Origin: CAYUHJ01 sp964444365
GTDB taxonomy: Bacteria; Planctomycetota; Planctomycetia; Gemmatales; Gemmataceae
DNA: 17,852 bases
Direction of reading: 5' to 3'
Assembly (NCBI GenBank): GCA_964444365.1
Contig: CAYUHJ010000126.1
Location: 1-17,852 of the forward strand
The notes beneath the pieces were generated by a model that saw nothing but the letters and a program-made list of their open reading frames with translations, was not told where the DNA came from and did no database searches. A program made the position numbers and the translations under genes. Of this stretch, positions 14,797 to 17,852 are shown one piece after another; within the stretch, counting starts at the first letter, position 1, and each line of letters opens with the position of its first letter.

Positions 14797-16197
14797 TCAG
14801 TACCCTGCCGCGGGACTCGAACCCCCGGCCACTGAGGGCGGATGCCCCGCCGCTCGGCCGGTCCGCATCACGACGCACGCGGCGACCGCCAGCAGCACGA
14901 ACACCGCCGTGTGCGACCCGTAGGCCATCGCCTCGTCCTGCCAGTGTTCGGACAGGAAGCTCGGCACGAACGCGAGCCCGCCCACGACCATCAGCACCCC
15001 GCCGACGAACCGCTTCAACCCGTCCGACGCCCCGCTCGTCGTGAGGAACGCGAGCAGCACCGCGAACGGGAGCATCAGCGTGACCGCGTGGTGCTTCCAG
15101 GTCCGCTCGCTGAACAGCAGCATCCCGAGCACCATCAGCGACAGCTCGGCCGCGAGGCGGACGCCCTGCCGGGCGTCCGTCGGCCGGTGGACCGGTGCCC
15201 GGCACAGCAGCACGACCGCGAGCGCGAACGCCGCCTGGAAGCCGCGGACGACCCACTTCGCCTCGGCGGGGGACAGGTCCGCGACGTTGTGGTACTCGGT
15301 GCCGAACGGCTGATCCGCCTCGTCCCAGGCGAAGTCCGACGGCTGATTCGTGAGCAGGCGGTTGACGAGGCCGGGGATCGACTGGTTCGCGTGCTCGGGG
15401 GTCACCTTGCCGTCGACCAGGAACGGCCGGACCATGCCGTCGAACCAGCCGTGCAGGAAGGTGACGTTCCGCTCGAAGCCGAGGACCGCGCCCGGGACCA
15501 CGAACGTCCAGAGCAGCACCCCGACGCCGGTGGCGACCGCCGCCCGCCAGGCGCGCTTCCACACGAAGTACGGCAGCAGGATCGCCGGCGTCACCTTGCA
15601 CGCGACGGCGAGCCCGATCACCAAACCGGCCGCAACATCGAGCCGTCGGCGAAAGCACTCCAGCCCGGCGAAGACGAGGAACCCCACCATCAGGTTCACG
15701 TTCCCGTGCGACAGATCCCCGAGGATCGGGTGCAGGCTCAGCAGGATCACGACCGCCTTCGCCCACTCCGGCAGCGGCCGGCCGGCGTCCTCCACGAGCC
15801 GAAACACCCACACCAGCGACAGCCCCGCGAGCAGCACCTTGACGGAGAACCACGCCAGCGCCCCGGCGACGGGCGGCAGTTCGGTGAACGGGTAGAGGAT
15901 GAGCGCGGTGATCGGCGGCGTCGGGAAGTTGTAGAGGCGGTAGATGTCCGCCCCTTGCTTCAGCCCGAGCAGTTCCCCGGCCGGGTGGGTCGCGGGCCGG
16001 CCCTGGAGCTGCTCGCGCCAGCGGAGGAACGCGCTGCGGGTCTGCGTCCCGAGGCGGCTGGGCTTCTCGGCCTTCACCGCGTGCAGGTAGCCGGACCCTA
16101 CGACGACGGCCGCGATCGCGGCGAAGAACAGCCGCCGCCACAGGTGCGGGGGAACGGACAGCAGCCGTGCGGGGACGGCGATTCGGGGTGCGAACAT
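14797..16197 (-). CDS. GT87-family (DUF2029) membrane glycosyltransferase
   Basis: A polytopic GT-C-type glycosyltransferase of 466 residues, probably using a polyprenyl-phosphate sugar donor as known for the mannosyltransferases of this family. Around ten hydrophobic segments are visible, starting at about residue 22-40. Family landmarks are QGADIYRLYNFPTPPITALI (81-100), SHGNVNLMVGFLVFAG (163-178), the GLVIGLAVACKVTPAILLPY segment (191-210) and NQSIPGLVNRLLT (271-283). The ATG at 16197 (MFAPRIAVPARLL) is preferred to a TTG at 16233, which lies within the -35 of a promoter candidate. The last residues, VAGGSSPAAGY, are encoded by DNA that looks like a tRNA T-arm. The gene is bracketed by two REPIN-like elements of the same family. 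The acceptor is unknown. Confidence 0.87.
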   Translation of the reverse strand: MFAPRIAVPARLLSVPPHLWRRLFFAAIAAVVVGSGYLHAVKAEKPSRLGTQTRSAFLRWREQLQGRPATHPAGELLGLKQGADIYRLYNFPTPPITALILYPFTELPPVAGALAWFSVKVLLAGLSLVWVFRLVEDAGRPLPEWAKAVVILLSLHPILGDLSHGNVNLMVGFLVFAGLECFRRRLDVAAGLVIGLAVACKVTPAILLPYFVWKRAWRAAVATGVGVLLWTFVVPGAVLGFERNVTFLHGWFDGMVRPFLVDGKVTPEHANQSIPGLVNRLLTNQPSDFAWDEADQPFGTEYHNVADLSPAEAKWVVRGFQAAFALAVVLLCRAPVHRPTDARQGVRLAAELSLMVLGMLLFSERTWKHHAVTLMLPFAVLLAFLTTSGASDGLKRFVGGVLMVVGGLAFVPSFLSEHWQDEAMAYGSHTAVFVLLAVAACVVMRTGRAAGHPPSVAGGSSPAAGY

Positions 16198-16203
16198 GCG
16201 CGG

Positions 16204-16233
16204 AGTGTAAACCGCCCCCGCGCCCGCGGGCAA
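16204..16233 (-). promoter_or_regulatory. Candidate promoter of the GT87 gene (near-leaderless)
   Basis: On the minus strand, TTGCCC (16233-16228) is followed after 18 bases by TACACT (16209-16204). The predicted transcription start falls at about the ATG (16197), so the mRNA would be leaderless or nearly so. This fits the lack of a Shine-Dalgarno. Confidence 0.4.
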
Positions 16234-16267
16234 GCCGAACCGCGGGCCGGGTGTTGACTTCCTTCTG

Positions 16268-16340
16268 CACTGTCACCGACACGGACACCATCACTGCCGT
16301 TCAAGTGAAAGCAGTGATGGTGTCCGTGTCGGTGACAGTG
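16268..16340. repeat. Perfect 30-bp inverted repeat (CACTGTCACCGACACGG family)
   Basis: Arms 16268-16297 and 16311-16340 are perfectly complementary over 30 bp with a 13-nt loop. The sequence is unrelated to the other hairpins in the window. It lies upstream of the GT87 promoter candidate, in the 361-bp gap 16198-16558, which contains only this element and the next one. Confidence 0.82.
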
Positions 16341-16376
16341 TTAGGAGTTACGGAGTTGGTGTCTGGAGCGGGTTTG

Positions 16377-16501
16377 TCCCCCTCTCCCCGCTGGGGAGAG
16401 GGGTGAGGGGTGAGGGGAACACCTTGACCCACTCGCAATCGCTGAAACGGGATGGAGGTTCACCCCTCACCCCCGCCCCTCTCCCCAGCGGGGAGAGGGG
16501 A
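16377..16501. repeat. REPIN-like element, CCCCTCTCCCC family, copy 2
   Basis: Inverted units at 16377-16420 and 16459-16501 pair imperfectly over about 43 bp. Each holds CCCCTCTCCCC, a short centre, and GGGGAGAGGGG. The motif GGAGGTTCACCCCTCACCCC is shared with the copy at 14640-14767. It ends 57 bases downstream of the stop codon of the next minus-strand gene, so it could also help terminate it. Confidence 0.75.
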
Positions 16502-16558
16502 GAAAAGCCATTCCCAGACCCCTCTACTGCGTCACTCCTGAGTGTGTTGTGCCGCGCG

Positions 16559-17680
16559 TCACCGGTGGTAGATCGGCAGCACGTTCTTTTCCAGTTGCAG
16601 GATGCTGACGTTCGCCGCGGTGGCGAAGATCGGGCCGACGCTGTCGCCGGGCCAGCTGCCGTCGCTTGCCTGCGTCGCCTTGAGGTGGGCGAACATCTTC
16701 TCCTTGAACTTCGACCACGTCAGCGGGTCCCGGTCGTTCGGGAACATCTGGGCGAACCGGTCGTCGCCGAGGACGTACATGGCCTGGGCGAAGTAGTACG
16801 TCAGGTACGGGAAGAACGGGTTGCCGCCGAACTGCCCCTGGGCGATGCGGATGCTGTCCTTGCAGTAGCGGATCCACTTCTTGGCGTACTCGTCGTTGTA
16901 CTGGCCGCTGCTGAACGCGCAGGCCACGCCGGCCGCCGTGATGGCCGGGCACTCGGCCCCGGCCGGCGGGGTGACGCCGACGCCGGGGTGCTGGTAGATG
17001 ATCCCGCCCCGGCTCGTGGTGCAGTCCTTCAGGTACTTCGTGGACTTGTCGATGATCTCCTTCGGCACCGTGATGCCGGCGTTCTTGGCGGCCCGCAGCG
17101 CCTGCAGCTGGGTGATCGTGGTGGACCCCTCGTCGAAGTCGTTCATCTCCTTCGCGGACACGTACCCCCAGCCGCCCTTGCTCGTCTGGGCGTTGCCGGA
17201 GTACTTCACCGCCCGCTGCAGGACGCCTTCCAGCTTCTTGCGGGTGTCGGCGTCCTCCTCCTGGCCGTAGGCGGACGCCAGGAACAGCAGGGCGAACCCG
17301 TGGCCGTAGATGTACTGGCTCTGCTCCTGCGGGTTCCGGGGGTTGCCCAGCTGGCCGGTGGATTGGGCGCGGCCCATGCACCACTTCACCGCCTTCACGA
17401 CCTGGTCCGAGTACTTCCCTTCCCGGAGGGTGCTCCCCTCCATGAGCAGCGCCTGCCCGGCGACGCCGGTCATCGCGGTCGGGTGCGCGCCGCCCTGGAT
17501 CTCCCAGTGGCCGTCGGCGTGCTGCTGCTTCTTCAGCCACTCCAGGCCCCGGTCGACCATCCCCTCGACGTCCGCCTTCGACTTGTCCTCGGCGGCCAGG
17601 AACGGGGAACCGGCGGACGCGGCGAGCAGGCCCAGGGCCGCACGGCGGGACAGGGGGCGCGAAGGGGGGCGGTCGACCAT
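16559..17680 (-). CDS. Tat-exported prenyltransferase/squalene-cyclase-repeat protein
   Basis: A 373-residue protein with a twin-arginine-like signal (SRRAALGLLAASAGSPFLAA, residues 11-30) and an alpha/alpha-toroid repeat body. Repeat landmarks are LEWLKKQQHADGHWE (46-60), SKGGWGYVSA (167-176), ECPAITAAGVACAF (243-256), FFPYLTYYFAQAMYVLG (289-305) and LKATQASDGSW (333-343). It ends SILQLEKNVLPIYHR. No DxDD motif is seen, so terpene cyclisation is not supported. The ATG at 17680 was chosen over the GTG at 17689 because AGGTG lies six bases before the ATG and overlaps that GTG. It is paralogous in architecture to the 8609-9799 protein but of a different subgroup. Its role is unknown; a periplasmic scaffold or binding protein is one possibility. 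Confidence 0.87.
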   Translation of the reverse strand: MVDRPPSRPLSRRAALGLLAASAGSPFLAAEDKSKADVEGMVDRGLEWLKKQQHADGHWEIQGGAHPTAMTGVAGQALLMEGSTLREGKYSDQVVKAVKWCMGRAQSTGQLGNPRNPQEQSQYIYGHGFALLFLASAYGQEEDADTRKKLEGVLQRAVKYSGNAQTSKGGWGYVSAKEMNDFDEGSTTITQLQALRAAKNAGITVPKEIIDKSTKYLKDCTTSRGGIIYQHPGVGVTPPAGAECPAITAAGVACAFSSGQYNDEYAKKWIRYCKDSIRIAQGQFGGNPFFPYLTYYFAQAMYVLGDDRFAQMFPNDRDPLTWSKFKEKMFAHLKATQASDGSWPGDSVGPIFATAANVSILQLEKNVLPIYHR

Positions 17681-17804
17681 GGCAGGCACCTGGACGGGTT
17701 TCCCGGACCGACGACGCCGAGGGGACGACCGAACCGGGGAAACCTGACACGCCGCTCCGGACGCTCCCCTCCGCTGGCCGATTCGATCTCGTTCGGAGTT
17801 CTGG

Positions 17805-17845
17805 TCCCCTCCCCCTTGAGGGGGGGAGGGTGAGGGTGGGGGTGG
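17805..17845. repeat. Partial CCCCTCCCCC-type REP element at window edge
   Basis: TCCCCTCCCCC, a short centre, then GGGGGGGAGGGTGAGGG resembles one unit of the 14640 and 16377 elements. The inverted partner would lie beyond the window. It sits upstream of the Tat-exported protein gene. The rest of 17681-17804 shows no promoter I can defend. Confidence 0.55.
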
Positions 17846-17852
17846 TCTGGGG

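Noticed and set aside
14797..14880. tRNA-like sequence (GGTTCGAGTCCC T-arm on the minus strand) at the 3' end of the GT87 gene
   Set aside because: The T-stem has a mismatch. The stretch where the anticodon arm should be does not pair and would have a pyrimidine at position 37, and there is no acceptor stem. At most a tRNA-derived scar; chance is as likely.

Overview
The window looks like chromosomal DNA of a Gemmata-like planctomycete (family Gemmataceae). This rests on the high GC content, several weak or absent Shine-Dalgarno sequences, a duplicated groEL, secreted prenyltransferase/squalene-cyclase-repeat proteins, a DUF6797-type beta-propeller protein, an Rpn/DUF4351-type protein, a small Hanks-type kinase, and long hairpin repeats in most larger intergenic gaps. 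The taxonomic call is an inference; no rRNA or tRNA gene is present to confirm it.

Layout. Positions 1-830 hold a secreted aspartyl-protease/PDZ protein whose start is probably outside the window. It converges on a minus-strand acyl desaturase (910-1842) across a gap filled almost exactly by a 31-bp perfect hairpin. A membrane-anchored SRPBCC protein (2027-2584) diverges from the desaturase. Positions 2856-11104 form a long plus-strand series: groEL-1, groES, groEL-2, dnaJ, grpE, a secreted prenyltransferase-repeat protein, an FmdB-type zinc-ribbon protein and an Rpn/DUF4351-like protein. The remainder is on the minus strand. Read in the direction of transcription it runs: a Tat-type prenyltransferase-repeat protein (17680-16559), a GT87 glycosyltransferase (16197-14797), a DUF6797-type beta-propeller protein (14478-12058) and a serine/threonine kinase (11954-11109).

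How the genes relate. The central block encodes two chaperonin 60 paralogues around a single chaperonin 10, plus the DnaK co-chaperones DnaJ and GrpE; dnaK itself is not in the window. GroEL-1 has the classical GGM-repeat tail and a His-rich stretch before it. GroEL-2 lacks the GGM tail. The two also differ at a substrate-binding position of the apical domain, which suggests specialisation. groEL-1 contains a 10-N assembly gap that hides about 80-95 bases and causes an apparent frame break.

The most striking non-coding signal is a set of long, mostly perfect inverted repeats with REPIN architecture: two inverted copies of a short palindromic REP. Two of them carry the GTAG head typical of RAYT-mobilised REPs. 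All four spacers of groEL-1/groES/groEL-2/dnaJ/grpE carry one, each of a different sequence family. Others sit at 832-905, around the GT87 gene and at both window edges. No RAYT transposase gene is visible, so they would have to be mobilised in trans.
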